Shown: one piece after another, positions 18,094 to 26,498 of the stretch
How the letters are laid out: every line of letters starts with the position of its first letter
Numbering within the stretch: position 1 is the stretch's first letter
Source of the DNA: Flavobacterium sp.
GTDB taxonomy: Bacteria > Bacteroidota > Bacteroidia > Flavobacteriales > Flavobacteriaceae
Direction: 5' to 3'
DNA: 40,598 bases
Assembly (NCBI GenBank): GCA_014377455.1
Contig: JACMPO010000041.1
Location: forward strand, 1-40,598
Translations under genes and position numbers: made by a program
Notes under the pieces: generated by a model
The model's database searches: none
What the model saw: only the letters and a program-made list of their open reading frames with translations
Told to the model about the DNA's origin: nothing

Positions 18094-19965
18094 ATGAGCA
18101 AATCATTAGAAGAAGTAAACGAATCGGTTTCTACCCAAGGTAAAACGTCTAGGTTTCGAAAAATACTAGCATTTTTTGGACCGGCCTATTTAATTTCTGT
18201 AGGCTACATGGATCCAGGAAATTGGGCGACTGATTTAGCTGGTGGAAGCCAGTTTGGCTATACTTTAATTTGGGTTTTATTAATGAGTAACCTCATGGCG
18301 TTACTTTTACAAAGTTTAAGCGCTCGATTAGGAATTGTAACCCAACGCGATTTGGCTCAAGCTTCAAGGGAAACCTATTCAAAATTTATAAATTATATTT
18401 TGTATTTTTTGGCTGAAATCGCTATTGCAGCTTGTGACTTAGCAGAAGTTCTTGGAATGGCAATTGGGATTAATTTACTTTTTGGAATTCCGTTACTTTA
18501 CGGAGTTTTGATTACTGTTCTCGATACATTTTTACTGTTATTTTTAATTAATAAAGGTATCCGAAAAATGGAAGCATTTATCATTGCATTGATTATGATT
18601 ATTGGCTTTTCGTTTGTTTTAGAAATGATTTTTGCTCATCCAGAAACCGCAAAAATTATTACAGGTCTAATCCCAACACTTCCTAACAAAGAAGCTTTGT
18701 ACATTGCTATAGGAATAATTGGAGCTACGGTGATGCCTCATAATTTATATTTGCACTCTTCGCTAGTTCAAACCCGAAAATTTGATCGTAGTAAAGAAGG
18801 AATAAAGCAAGCATTGAAGTACAATTTAATAGATTCTGTAATTGCGTTAAACTTAGCTTTTTTTGTAAATGCTGCAATTTTAATTTTAGCAGCTTCAACT
18901 TTTTACAAAGCTGGCTTTTTTCACATAGCTGAAATTCAAGATGCATACAAACTTTTAGCACCACTTTTAGGTTCTAAATGGGCACCAATTTTATTTGCCA
19001 TTGCCTTAATTGCTGCTGGACAAAGTTCAACAATTACAGGAACTTTAGCAGGTCAAATTATAATGGAAGGTTATTTAAATTTAAGAATTCAACCTTGGGT
19101 ACGCCGTATAATTACAAGGTTAATAGCAATAGTTCCCGCTGTAATTGTAATTTCAGTATTTGGAGAAAGTGTTACAGGAAAAATGCTCATTTTAAGTCAG
19201 GTAATTTTAAGTTTACAACTTGGTTTTGTGATAATTCCACTTATCCATTTTGTTTCAGATAAATCAAAAATGAAAGGTTTTGAAATATCAATTGTAACAC
19301 AAGTTACGTCTTGGATTGTTGCTTTGATTATTGTTTCGCTAAATGCAAAATTGGTTTATGATGAAATTTCTAATTGGATATCAACATCAAAAAATTCTAT
19401 TATAATTTGGTTTACAGTTGTCCCGTTGGCAGTTGGATTTCTAATTTTGTTGCTTTATATTGTTTTAAAACCGTTTATTACTAAAGCAAAACAGGAATTG
19501 CAAAATCATTTACCACATAATTTCGAATTGAATTTTTCTAAATTAGAATCATACAATAAAAAAAATATTGCGATATCAGTAGATTTTTCTGATGCAGATC
19601 AAATAGCAATAAACAGTGCATTTGAACTCGGTGGGAAAGATGCAAATTATACTTTAATACACATTGTTGAAACCATTGGAGCTATTTTTTATGGAAAAAA
19701 TATAGATGATCATGAAACTACCTTAGACGAAAAATTATTAGAACAGTACAAAGAAATTTTGTCAAAAAAAGGCTTTAAGGTTTCGATAAAGTTGGGTTTT
19801 GGCAAACCAAATAAAGCAATTCCGGATATTATAAATGAAGCAAATTTCGATATTTTGGTAATGGGAACTCACGGGCACAGTGGCCTGAAAGATTTATTAT
19901 TTGGTACAACGGTTGACAAATTACGTCATAAAATTTCGATACCTTTGTTTATCGTAAAGAATTAA
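18094..19965 (+). CDS. mntH: Nramp divalent-metal transporter fused to a UspA domain
   Basis: A 623-residue inner-membrane protein. Residues about 20-470 form the Nramp transporter (LeuT fold, about 11 membrane helices) with the metal-site motif SVGYMDPGNWATDL (Asp40, Asn43) and the helix 6 motif TVMPHNLYLHSSLVQTR near 212-228. These are the marks of proton-coupled Mn(II)/Fe(II) import. Residues 491-623 are a universal stress protein domain (NIAISVDFSDAD to IPLFIVKN) with the nucleotide loop MGTHGHSGLKDLLFGTTV, matching G2xG9xG(S/T). MntH proteins are usually about 410-450 residues, so the fusion is real extra length. It follows the DtxR-type gene by 3 bases. Confidence 0.94.
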   Translation: MSKSLEEVNESVSTQGKTSRFRKILAFFGPAYLISVGYMDPGNWATDLAGGSQFGYTLIWVLLMSNLMALLLQSLSARLGIVTQRDLAQASRETYSKFINYILYFLAEIAIAACDLAEVLGMAIGINLLFGIPLLYGVLITVLDTFLLLFLINKGIRKMEAFIIALIMIIGFSFVLEMIFAHPETAKIITGLIPTLPNKEALYIAIGIIGATVMPHNLYLHSSLVQTRKFDRSKEGIKQALKYNLIDSVIALNLAFFVNAAILILAASTFYKAGFFHIAEIQDAYKLLAPLLGSKWAPILFAIALIAAGQSSTITGTLAGQIIMEGYLNLRIQPWVRRIITRLIAIVPAVIVISVFGESVTGKMLILSQVILSLQLGFVIIPLIHFVSDKSKMKGFEISIVTQVTSWIVALIIVSLNAKLVYDEISNWISTSKNSIIIWFTVVPLAVGFLILLLYIVLKPFITKAKQELQNHLPHNFELNFSKLESYNKKNIAISVDFSDADQIAINSAFELGGKDANYTLIHIVETIGAIFYGKNIDDHETTLDEKLLEQYKEILSKKGFKVSIKLGFGKPNKAIPDIINEANFDILVMGTHGHSGLKDLLFGTTVDKLRHKISIPLFIVKN

Positions 19966-19969
19966 AAAA

Positions 19970-20356
19970 ATGAAAAATTTTACAATCTTTATTTTGTCAC
20001 TTTTATGCATTTCTGTTTTTGCGCAAACCGAAGTAAAAATTAGTTTTAATAAATATATTTCCAATCGAGGATACCATCTTCAATTGAAAAAAGTATTTAA
20101 TGACTCCAGATGCCCAAAAAATGTTAGTTGTATTTGGGAGGGTGAGGTTTCAGCAATCATAGCTGTTTATTGTGATCAAAAATTTGTTGAAGAACAAACG
20201 CTTACTTTAAACTCAAAAAACAGAAATGAAAACAATCTATGGTTTTCAAAATACTACTGTAATAAAATTAAATCGATTGAAATTTTTCCTTACCCAAAAG
20301 AAGGTTTAATAGTAAAAGAAAAAAAGAAATTTTTGAAGATTGTTTTTATAGATTAA
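19970..20356 (+). CDS. Small exported protein with DSRCP motif
   Basis: A 128-residue protein with a signal peptide (about 1-18, ending SVFAQ). The stretch NDSRCPKNVSCIWEGEVSA (44-62) resembles a motif I associate with small exported or lipoprotein-like Bacteroidetes proteins of unknown function. Cys48 and Cys53 could form a disulphide or bind metal, and more Cys residues occur further on. The gene begins 4 bases after the mntH stop, so it probably belongs to the metal-regulated operon. Its stop overlaps the stop of the convergent HupE-like gene by 4 bases, with no terminator between them. Confidence 0.75.
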   Translation: MKNFTIFILSLLCISVFAQTEVKISFNKYISNRGYHLQLKKVFNDSRCPKNVSCIWEGEVSAIIAVYCDQKFVEEQTLTLNSKNRNENNLWFSKYYCNKIKSIEIFPYPKEGLIVKEKKKFLKIVFID

Positions 20357-20913
20357 TTAGATAAAACCCGCTCAATAACCCAATACAAAGCCACGCAACC
20401 AACTGCACTCGATATTGGATAAACAATGCGTTCTTTATACCAAATCTTGTTAGAAAACCATTTGCTTATCAAGAAATAAGCTGCAAGAATAATGGAAATT
20501 TGTCCTAATTCTACACCAATATTAAAAGAAATTAGTGAAGTAAAAAATTGAGTTTTTGGGATTCCGATTTCTTTTAAAGCTTTGGCAAATCCCAAGCCGT
20601 GAATTAATCCAAAAATAAAAATAAGTAGGTAACGAATTTTGCTGTTTTGTGTAAAAAAAATATTTTCAATTGCCGTGTAAAGTATCGTTAAAGCAATTAA
20701 TGTTTCAATGATTTTAGAGTTATAAATCACAATTCCAAAAGCTGCTAATCCAAGTGACAAACTGTGTACTAAAGTAAAAATTGTGCATTGCAATAAAACC
20801 GTTTTTAATTTGGAACTATAAAAAAACAAACACAAAATAAATAAAATATGGTCGAAACCCATCGGAATAACGTGTGTATAACCAAGTTGTAAATAGTTTG
20901 TTACGTTTTCCAA
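20353..20913 (-). CDS. HupE/UreJ-like membrane protein
   Basis: A 186-residue protein with about six membrane helices, matching the short HupE/UreJ-type family: GFDHILFILCLFF, FTLVHSLSLGLAAFG, FIFGLIHGLGFAKAL and SFNIGVELGQIS. The recurring membrane His residues are family features; HupE and UreJ are linked to nickel permeation, and the short family is of unknown substrate. The start is a TTG at 20913, the only initiator that keeps the conserved N-terminus. An in-frame TAA lies three codons before it, which is also the stop of the DUF1566 gene, so the two genes share a frame. Probably translated from the same mRNA as the T9SS genes upstream. Confidence 0.85.
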   Translation of the reverse strand: MENVTNYLQLGYTHVIPMGFDHILFILCLFFYSSKLKTVLLQCTIFTLVHSLSLGLAAFGIVIYNSKIIETLIALTILYTAIENIFFTQNSKIRYLLIFIFGLIHGLGFAKALKEIGIPKTQFFTSLISFNIGVELGQISIILAAYFLISKWFSNKIWYKERIVYPISSAVGCVALYWVIERVLSN

Positions 20914-20922
20914 ATGGTTGAT

Positions 20923-22098
20923 TTATTGTTTTATTAATTTGATTTTAGAAGTCGTTTTGCCCGTAATTTCCAGAAAATATATACCTTTTTGTAATCCCGA
21001 AAAATCTTCCTTTTCAATATTTTTTCCTGTAAAAACTTGTTGTCCAATTTCATTATACAATTGATACGTTTCGTTTCCCAAAGCATTTTCAATCGTGATT
21101 TTTGACGAAAAAGGATTTGGAAAAGCCATGATATTTGGCTTTAAATCAAAATTATTCAAAGTCAATGTTGTAGGGTTTCCTCGCACGCAAATTACATAAT
21201 TGGTGTTGGTTTTTATGTCGTAAGTTGTAATCCCGAATTGTGTATTCCAATACCATGATTTTGAAGTTTGGTTGGGCAAACTTGTGGAACTCCAATAATT
21301 ATGAACCCCAATTGTAGGAAAAAAAGTAGTATTTGCTGATGGATTTGTTACGCTTTCGTCATTAAGCGATTGCAATTCTTTGATGTTGGGCAAACGCCAA
21401 TCAGTTGCACTTGCCAACGAAAGAGTTTCGGCATACACCAACGCATTTTCCCAAGTTAGAACAGTTGTATTTGGAACCTTTTGCCAAACTAATTGAGTCA
21501 AATTATCTGTAATAGTTCCGTTGCCGTTATCAGTATAATGATTAGCAATAGTTGTCGCAATAGAATTATTACGAACCGCACGTACATGATATTTCTTAAT
21601 TCCGCCAGCACTAATTGTTTCCGATTTTGGTTTATTTCCTATTCCACCTCCAGCATTAGTGCACCAAACTTTAGTATTATCACCAGCTTGATACGAATTT
21701 GTCCACCAATATTCGGCATCGCTTACCATGAAAAAAGTAGTGTTCATCGCTGGATTATTATTCTGATGATTCAAAATACTAAAACTCTCCATTGGACTCG
21801 GCAATAGCCAATCTGAAAATCCGCCAAGAACCAAATTATCAGCATAAATAAAAGCATTTTCGATAGTCATTTCGCCACCATCAACTTGCTGCCACATCAA
21901 TCCGGTAATGTTGTCGGTAATGGTTCCATTGTTATTATTGGTATACGATGGAGCGTTGATTGTATAATCATTGTCTTCGCCAAAAGTCGTTGTGTAACTT
22001 ATATTTTGACCCGTATCTGGGATTAAATTCATCGTCTTAGTAACGCTTTGCGCAAATGAAAATGTAGTTGTTAAAATAAAAATTATTGATTTTATCAT
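20923..22098 (-). CDS. DUF1566 (Lcl C-terminal-like) protein with T9SS sorting domain
   Basis: A 391-residue secreted protein: signal peptide (1-16, ending SFAQ), then two DUF1566 repeats. The first is about 45-175 (NGTITDNITGLMWQQVDGG, FSDWLLPSPMES) and the second about 190-305 (NGTITDNLTQLVWQKVPN, ATDWRLPNIKELQSL, YWSSTSLP). A C-terminal type IX secretion domain (about 320-391: AFPNPFSSKITIE ... GLQKGIYFLEITGKT ... IKLIKQ) follows. DUF1566 repeats have a lectin-like or FGE-related fold of unknown role. The gene starts 2 bases after the YHYH gene and ends 9 bases before the HupE-like start, so it lies in the middle of the operon. Function unknown; likely at the cell surface. Confidence 0.88.
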   Translation of the reverse strand: MIKSIIFILTTTFSFAQSVTKTMNLIPDTGQNISYTTTFGEDNDYTINAPSYTNNNNGTITDNITGLMWQQVDGGEMTIENAFIYADNLVLGGFSDWLLPSPMESFSILNHQNNNPAMNTTFFMVSDAEYWWTNSYQAGDNTKVWCTNAGGGIGNKPKSETISAGGIKKYHVRAVRNNSIATTIANHYTDNGNGTITDNLTQLVWQKVPNTTVLTWENALVYAETLSLASATDWRLPNIKELQSLNDESVTNPSANTTFFPTIGVHNYWSSTSLPNQTSKSWYWNTQFGITTYDIKTNTNYVICVRGNPTTLTLNNFDLKPNIMAFPNPFSSKITIENALGNETYQLYNEIGQQVFTGKNIEKEDFSGLQKGIYFLEITGKTTSKIKLIKQ

Positions 22099-22100
22099 AG

Positions 22101-23708
22101 TTATTTTATCATCAATTTTTTGGTTACTTCTGAATTTGCAAACTGAATTTTTACAAAATAAGTTCCTTTTGCTAATGGTTTGATGTCTAAAGTTGGAACA
22201 AATTTTGGAGTTTTTAAAACTAAACTTCCTTTTAAATCATAAATCGAAATGGTTTGAACATCATTCTCTAAAAACGGATTTCCTAAATTTATTTGCAAAA
22301 TTTCGGTGGCAGGATTTGGATAAATTGTAATGTTTTTTTCGACAGCAATATAATAAGCCGAACCTAAATTAGGAACTGTACATTGCGCTGGACCATTATA
22401 ATTTGTTGTAGTGGTTCCTGTTGGCGTTACATATTGAAAAGTATAAAGTCCAGTCGCAGTTGCTGTGTAATTTGTTGCATAACCCGGAACGCCATTTAAT
22501 GAATATAAAGTATTGAAGCCGTTATTTGCATTTGCAAAGCAGGAAGTGATTAATGCACCGCTTAAAGGTGTCCAATTTTCGTTTCGAACAGGATTTCCTT
22601 GTGGTTGGGGAATGATTTGCAAATTGGCATCTTCGGTAACCTGACCCACCATATTTCCGATCATATAAGGCGCAGTTGTTGTTCCGTGATAGTGATATAC
22701 ACCGTTAAAATAATGTCCATGATTGGAATCAAGTGCCGCCATTGTTGCTCCAGTTGGTTCCAAAGTTCCGTAAACTGCATAACCGTCTAGACCAAAAGCA
22801 ATGGGTAAATTGTAAGTAGTTTGTCCTAAAGTTATTAAATGTAAAGGTGCCGTATGATAGTGATAATCATCGCCACGACCACAATGTCCGCCATAATTGT
22901 CTAGCTGTCCGTCAAGGAACGAATCTACGCCAGTATTGGTATGGTAATTAAAAATTGGAACGCCATTTACCGCCATAGCAATTGCACCTTTTGTAAAATG
23001 CGTTGCCGAAACCGGAACCGGAGTTGATGCTAATACTGGATTTAATGGAATAGTCCAATGACTGGTGTTGATATAACATTTAGAAATAGGAACTTGCTGT
23101 TGCCAACCGTGATTGGAAATGCCAACCATCATAGTATGATTTGGAATTCCAGTGGAGTTTACATAAAAATAATTAGCATCATAAGTAGTGCTAACCGTTG
23201 ATGCGAATGGTGCAAATGCTGCCGTTAAAAATGCTGGGTCTGTGGTTGAAAGGGTGTTTTTAGCAAAACTAAATAAGCTCAATAATACGCCACAATAAAC
23301 TATTGGAAGGACATATTTTCTTTTGTTTTTAGGTGCATATTTGAATAGTATGATGGTGAAAAGCACCAAGAATAATCCAATAAAAACCAATTTATAATTT
23401 AATGTAGTTTGATTTTGACGACTGTTTTGATTTGAAAAAGCGGTGTTAATCGCTTCGATTTTTGATTCTCGTTGTTTTGTGTAGGCTTGATCTTCTACTG
23501 ATAAATCAGCTAATGGAAAGTTTACAATGTTGTTGTTTGCATCTTCAATATATACTTTTCCGTTTTTCATCATAGAGAAGGAACCATCTATAAACGTATT
23601 TTGTTTTTGGATGTTCCAATGTCTTAAAACTTGATTTTCGTAATTGATGGTGTGTGCAAAAATGGTGTTGCAACATAGAAATAGTAGAAATAATTGTAGG
23701 TTTTTCAT
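22101..23708 (-). CDS. YHYH-domain protein with SHD1-like N-terminus and T9SS domain
   Basis: A 535-residue protein starting at the ATG at 23708, which opens a signal peptide MKNLQLFLLFLCCNTIFAH. The longer frame upstream only reads through a repeat. In order: an SHD1-like segment (about 30-76, DGSFSMMKNGKVYIEDANNN then NFPLADLSVEDQAY); two hydrophobic segments (about 104-122 and 132-148) that look membrane-spanning; a YHYH domain with GRGDDYHYHTAPLH and GVYHYHGTTTAPYMIG; and a T9SS sorting domain (about 465-535, ITIYPNPATEILQINL to KKLMIK). YHYH proteins are uncharacterised; the clustered His suggest metal binding. Internal membrane segments in a T9SS cargo are odd. It lies between the thioredoxin-like and DUF1566 genes. 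Confidence 0.88.
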   Translation of the reverse strand: MKNLQLFLLFLCCNTIFAHTINYENQVLRHWNIQKQNTFIDGSFSMMKNGKVYIEDANNNIVNFPLADLSVEDQAYTKQRESKIEAINTAFSNQNSRQNQTTLNYKLVFIGLFLVLFTIILFKYAPKNKRKYVLPIVYCGVLLSLFSFAKNTLSTTDPAFLTAAFAPFASTVSTTYDANYFYVNSTGIPNHTMMVGISNHGWQQQVPISKCYINTSHWTIPLNPVLASTPVPVSATHFTKGAIAMAVNGVPIFNYHTNTGVDSFLDGQLDNYGGHCGRGDDYHYHTAPLHLITLGQTTYNLPIAFGLDGYAVYGTLEPTGATMAALDSNHGHYFNGVYHYHGTTTAPYMIGNMVGQVTEDANLQIIPQPQGNPVRNENWTPLSGALITSCFANANNGFNTLYSLNGVPGYATNYTATATGLYTFQYVTPTGTTTTNYNGPAQCTVPNLGSAYYIAVEKNITIYPNPATEILQINLGNPFLENDVQTISIYDLKGSLVLKTPKFVPTLDIKPLAKGTYFVKIQFANSEVTKKLMIK

Positions 23709-23729
23709 GGTTTTGGTTTTTTTGATATT

Positions 23730-23797
23730 CCTGCAAGGTTTACAAAACCTTGTAGGTTTAAATTTTACACCTACAAGGTCCAAAAAGACCTTGCAGG
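23730..23797. repeat. Nested inverted repeat, CCTGCAAGG type
   Basis: A 68-base element starts CCTGCAAGGTTT and ends GACCTTGCAGG, so the outer ends are inverted. Each half also folds on itself: CCTGCAAGGTTT with AAAACCTTGTAGG, and CCTACAAGGTC with GACCTTGCAGG. It fills the spacer between the thioredoxin-like and YHYH genes. The sequence type is one I recognise as a frequent interspersed intergenic repeat in flavobacteria. It creates false upstream coding extensions on both strands. Confidence 0.85.
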
Positions 23798-23806
23798 AGT
23801 TGTTAA

Positions 23807-24424
23807 TTAATCCATTTTGGCAATTTCGCCACGATAAAAAATGCGGCAACCTACGGATTTTGTGTTTGGATTGTTTACGGTTTTGTTTTGCAATAATTCG
23901 TTTACGGCGGTTTCCAGATAATTGTTGGCTCTTGTTGGTTCGAGTGCGCTGTCATCTATAGAACCTTGATATTTTATGATCCATTTTCCGGTATTATTTT
24001 TCCAGATTACATAGGATTGTGGCGTGTGTGTTGCTCCAAATTGTTTGGCTACTTTTTGAGATTTATCTTGTAAATACGGAAAAAGTAGTTTTTCTTTTGC
24101 TACTTTTTTCTGCATTAACTTGAAATTTTCTTCTTTGTAAGCTACAGTGTCCATTGCGTTTATTGCCATTAGATACACTTCTTTGGATTTGTATTTTTCG
24201 TATAATTTGTTCAAACGTTCGGAATATAATTTTGCCATTGGACATTTATTGCACGTAAAAACAATTATAAATCCTTTGGCGTTTTTATATTTTTCTAATG
24301 AAATGACTTTGTTATCGGTGCTTTTTAAACTGAAATTTTTGATGTTTTTTTCAGTTATTATTTCTTTTGATGAAAAGCTCGATGCTAAAAAAAGTAGTAG
24401 TAAAAGTGTTGTTATTTTTTTCAT
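23807..24424 (-). CDS. Exported thioredoxin-fold protein (redoxin / AhpC-TSA-like)
   Basis: A 205-residue protein. The ATG at 24424 is chosen because it opens a signal peptide MKKITTLLLLLFLASSFSS; the longer frame upstream translates repeat DNA. The thioredoxin-fold domain runs about 28-185, with FTCNKCPMAKLYSERLNKL (Cys58-x-x-Cys61) as the redox pair, AKQFGATHTPQSYVIW with the cis-Pro, and IKYQGSIDD. This matches the redoxin family often annotated as thioredoxin family protein. It probably acts in the periplasm, perhaps supplying reduced thiols to the cuproproteins beside it, which is inference. It follows the multicopper oxidase by 152 bases, mostly repeat. Confidence 0.87.
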   Translation of the reverse strand: MKKITTLLLLLFLASSFSSKEIITEKNIKNFSLKSTDNKVISLEKYKNAKGFIIVFTCNKCPMAKLYSERLNKLYEKYKSKEVYLMAINAMDTVAYKEENFKLMQKKVAKEKLLFPYLQDKSQKVAKQFGATHTPQSYVIWKNNTGKWIIKYQGSIDDSALEPTRANNYLETAVNELLQNKTVNNPNTKSVGCRIFYRGEIAKMD

Positions 24425-24432
24425 TTTTCTAG

Positions 24433-24575
24433 ATTTGCTTGATGCGTTAAGGATGGCAGTGGAAATCCTTTTTTGTTTTAATGAAATTCTCTCGACTGCG
24501 CTCGGGATGACAAAACAAAAAAGATTGGAACGTACAGCTTGACCCAGCTTTTTTTGCTGGGTAACGCCCAAATTA
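24433..24575. repeat. Interspersed repeat-like spacer with two hairpins
   Basis: This spacer holds GATGCGTTAAGGATGGCAGT, GGAAATCC, the phrase CTCGACTGCGCTCGGGATGA at 24491-24510, and a perfect hairpin ACCCAGC-T7-GCTGGGT (24542-24562) followed by AACGCCC. The parts resemble a composite intergenic repeat seen widely in Flavobacterium. A partial copy of the TCGACTGCGCT phrase recurs at 26472-26496. Translated on the minus strand it gives the recognisable false peptide VIPSAVERIS. Confidence 0.75.
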
Positions 24576-24576
24576 T

Positions 24577-26442
24577 TTACATCTTTATAAACTTTTTAGT
24601 AGTTACACTTTTAGTATTCTCATCAGTTAATTTTAAAATATAAGTTCCTGTTGCTAAAGATGAAACATCGATTCCGTTTTGCAATTCGGGTTTTGGTAAC
24701 ATCATGGCTATGCGACCTTCGAGTGTTGTTATGGTGATGTAATAAATTTCGTTATCCGTATTTTCGAGATTGATAAGCAGTTTATCGGCGACTGGATTAG
24801 GATATAATTTAAAGGCGATTGGCGTTGTATTTTCGGAACTTGAGAGCGATGCATTTACAGTAAATTGTCCCATCATTCCTTCGTATTCATGAGTTAACGC
24901 GTGGCAATGGTACATGTAAGGCCAAGTAGAATCGGCATAATTGTCGAATTTTGCTATAAAAGTTACCGTGCAGTTAATTGGTAAAAAAACGGAGTCTTTC
25001 CAGCCTTGTTCATAACTTCTCACAGTTGTATCCATTGCACCTCCTGAACGAGAGATAATTTTGAACGCTACGTCGTGCAAGTGAAATGTATGTCCGAAAA
25101 TATTATTATTTACAATGGTCCATTGCTCAATAGCGTTTAGATTAACTATTTTTGGCAGGAGAGAATTAGAATATAAAGCACCGTCTAAAGTAAAGGCTGA
25201 ACCGCCATTTCCGTCACCAATGTTTATGGTTCGTGAGTTAGTAACATTTGTAGTTGTCCAATAGGTATTGCTAACTAATGTTGTTGGCACCGCTGTAATA
25301 AGTGTTGTGGCAGTTGTTGTAGCTCCAATTTTGATGCTTAAAAATGAAATATCTTTTTGATTTAGATAACCTCCGTTTATTGGTCCAGCAGTTGTTGACG
25401 GCGATGAAGCAGCAGGGTTTTCTGATCCAGGCCAACCACCGTTTAAAAAACTTGCTGCTCCAAAAGATGTTGTAATTTCGGCTACCGAATTAAATGTTTT
25501 CAAAAATAACGTTTCGGCACCAACGGTATCTGCAGTTAAATTAACCATGATTTCAAAGCGTTCACCTGTTTGAACTGCCATTCTGGTTACGGCTATTGGT
25601 GCGTTTAACAATCCGCCATCGTTTCCTATTATATAAAAAGTTCTGTTATCGCTAAAACCAATATTTAAACCTCGTTGTATTTCGGCATTTAATATTCGGA
25701 GGCGAACCCATTGTTTTGGTAACGTTACTTGTGCTTTAACAGCTCCAACTTTGTCGGTTGCAAATGTGCCGTTTACTAAAGAATAATCTCCATAGTTATC
25801 CGTTAAAGTTGCTGACATTTGACCTGTAGAAGATATAAATCTGCGGCTTGTTATGGCTAACGGAATATCGTCAACACCATATGTTCTTGGCAAAGTCAAT
25901 GCTGCTTCTTGAGGATCTTTTATTATCATAAAACCACCAAGACCTTTAGTTAGTTGCGATTGTGTTGTGGCGTGCATGTGTGGATGGTACCACAAAGTTG
26001 CAGCCTGATTTTTTACTGTCCAGTACGGTTGCCAAAGCGTTCCTGCTGGAATTATTTGGTGTGGTCCACCGTCCATAATTGCTGGTAAATGTGAACCGTG
26101 CCAGTGTATGGTGCTACTTTCGTTGAGGTTGTTAGTTACATCCATGTGTACTACATCACCTTTATCCATAATTATAGTAGGTCCCCAAAAAGTATTTGCG
26201 CTATTAGTCCCAGTATCAATTGCAGCTGTTATTGTTGCGTTTATTAAAGTTGACGATGTTGCACTAGTGGTAACTGGAAATTGCTTGATGGCTTCATGAA
26301 GATTTAGCGTAAAAGTCTTTCCGTTTGTGCCTGAAATACCATAATATGCTTCGGGAATATTGAGTGCGGTATATTGCGAAAATACAGCATTTGCCAAAAT
26401 TAATAAAGTAAAAAATAGTAGATGATTAATGGTTTTTTTCAT
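24577..26442 (-). CDS. Multicopper oxidase with T9SS sorting domain
   Basis: A 621-residue secreted enzyme starting at the ATG at 26442 (signal peptide ending NAVFSQ). All four copper motifs are present: HWHG (113-116), HPHMH (153-157), HTFHLH (451-456) and HCHALTHEYEGMM (512-524, with the T1 Cys513, His518 and a possible axial Met). That gives the T1 site and the trinuclear cluster of a three-domain laccase/CueO/CotA-like oxidase. A T9SS sorting domain (about 545-621: FKLYPNPVADKLLINL to TKKFIKM) follows, so it should be on the surface or released. It is downstream of the ECF sigma/anti-sigma/Spy-like trio. Roles such as Cu(I) or Mn(II) oxidation are possible and cannot be chosen from sequence. 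Confidence 0.95.
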   Translation of the reverse strand: MKKTINHLLFFTLLILANAVFSQYTALNIPEAYYGISGTNGKTFTLNLHEAIKQFPVTTSATSSTLINATITAAIDTGTNSANTFWGPTIIMDKGDVVHMDVTNNLNESSTIHWHGSHLPAIMDGGPHQIIPAGTLWQPYWTVKNQAATLWYHPHMHATTQSQLTKGLGGFMIIKDPQEAALTLPRTYGVDDIPLAITSRRFISSTGQMSATLTDNYGDYSLVNGTFATDKVGAVKAQVTLPKQWVRLRILNAEIQRGLNIGFSDNRTFYIIGNDGGLLNAPIAVTRMAVQTGERFEIMVNLTADTVGAETLFLKTFNSVAEITTSFGAASFLNGGWPGSENPAASSPSTTAGPINGGYLNQKDISFLSIKIGATTTATTLITAVPTTLVSNTYWTTTNVTNSRTINIGDGNGGSAFTLDGALYSNSLLPKIVNLNAIEQWTIVNNNIFGHTFHLHDVAFKIISRSGGAMDTTVRSYEQGWKDSVFLPINCTVTFIAKFDNYADSTWPYMYHCHALTHEYEGMMGQFTVNASLSSSENTTPIAFKLYPNPVADKLLINLENTDNEIYYITITTLEGRIAMMLPKPELQNGIDVSSLATGTYILKLTDENTKSVTTKKFIKM

Positions 26443-26471
26443 TTTAAAATGGTTTTTATATATAAATGCCA

Positions 26472-26496
26472 ATTCGACTGCGCTAAGTGAGACAAA
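26472..26496. repeat. Second copy of the TCGACTGCGCT repeat phrase
   Basis: The sequence ATTCGACTGCGCTAAGTGAG plus ACAAA shares TCGACTGCGCT and GACAAA at equal spacing with 24490-24514. It lies in the 56-base spacer between the Spy-like and multicopper oxidase genes and overlaps the false upstream extension of the latter. Confidence 0.6.
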
Positions 26497-26498
26497 AT

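Noticed and set aside
23709..23849. N-terminal extension of the YHYH gene
   Set aside because: The added residues translate the interspersed repeat and place 47 residues before a clean signal peptide.
23644..23961. Plus-strand 105-codon frame
   Set aside because: It runs through the inverted repeat and antisense to two recognised genes; no family resemblance.
24425..24571. N-terminal extension of the thioredoxin-like gene
   Set aside because: It translates repeat DNA (VIPSAVERIS) ahead of a good signal peptide.
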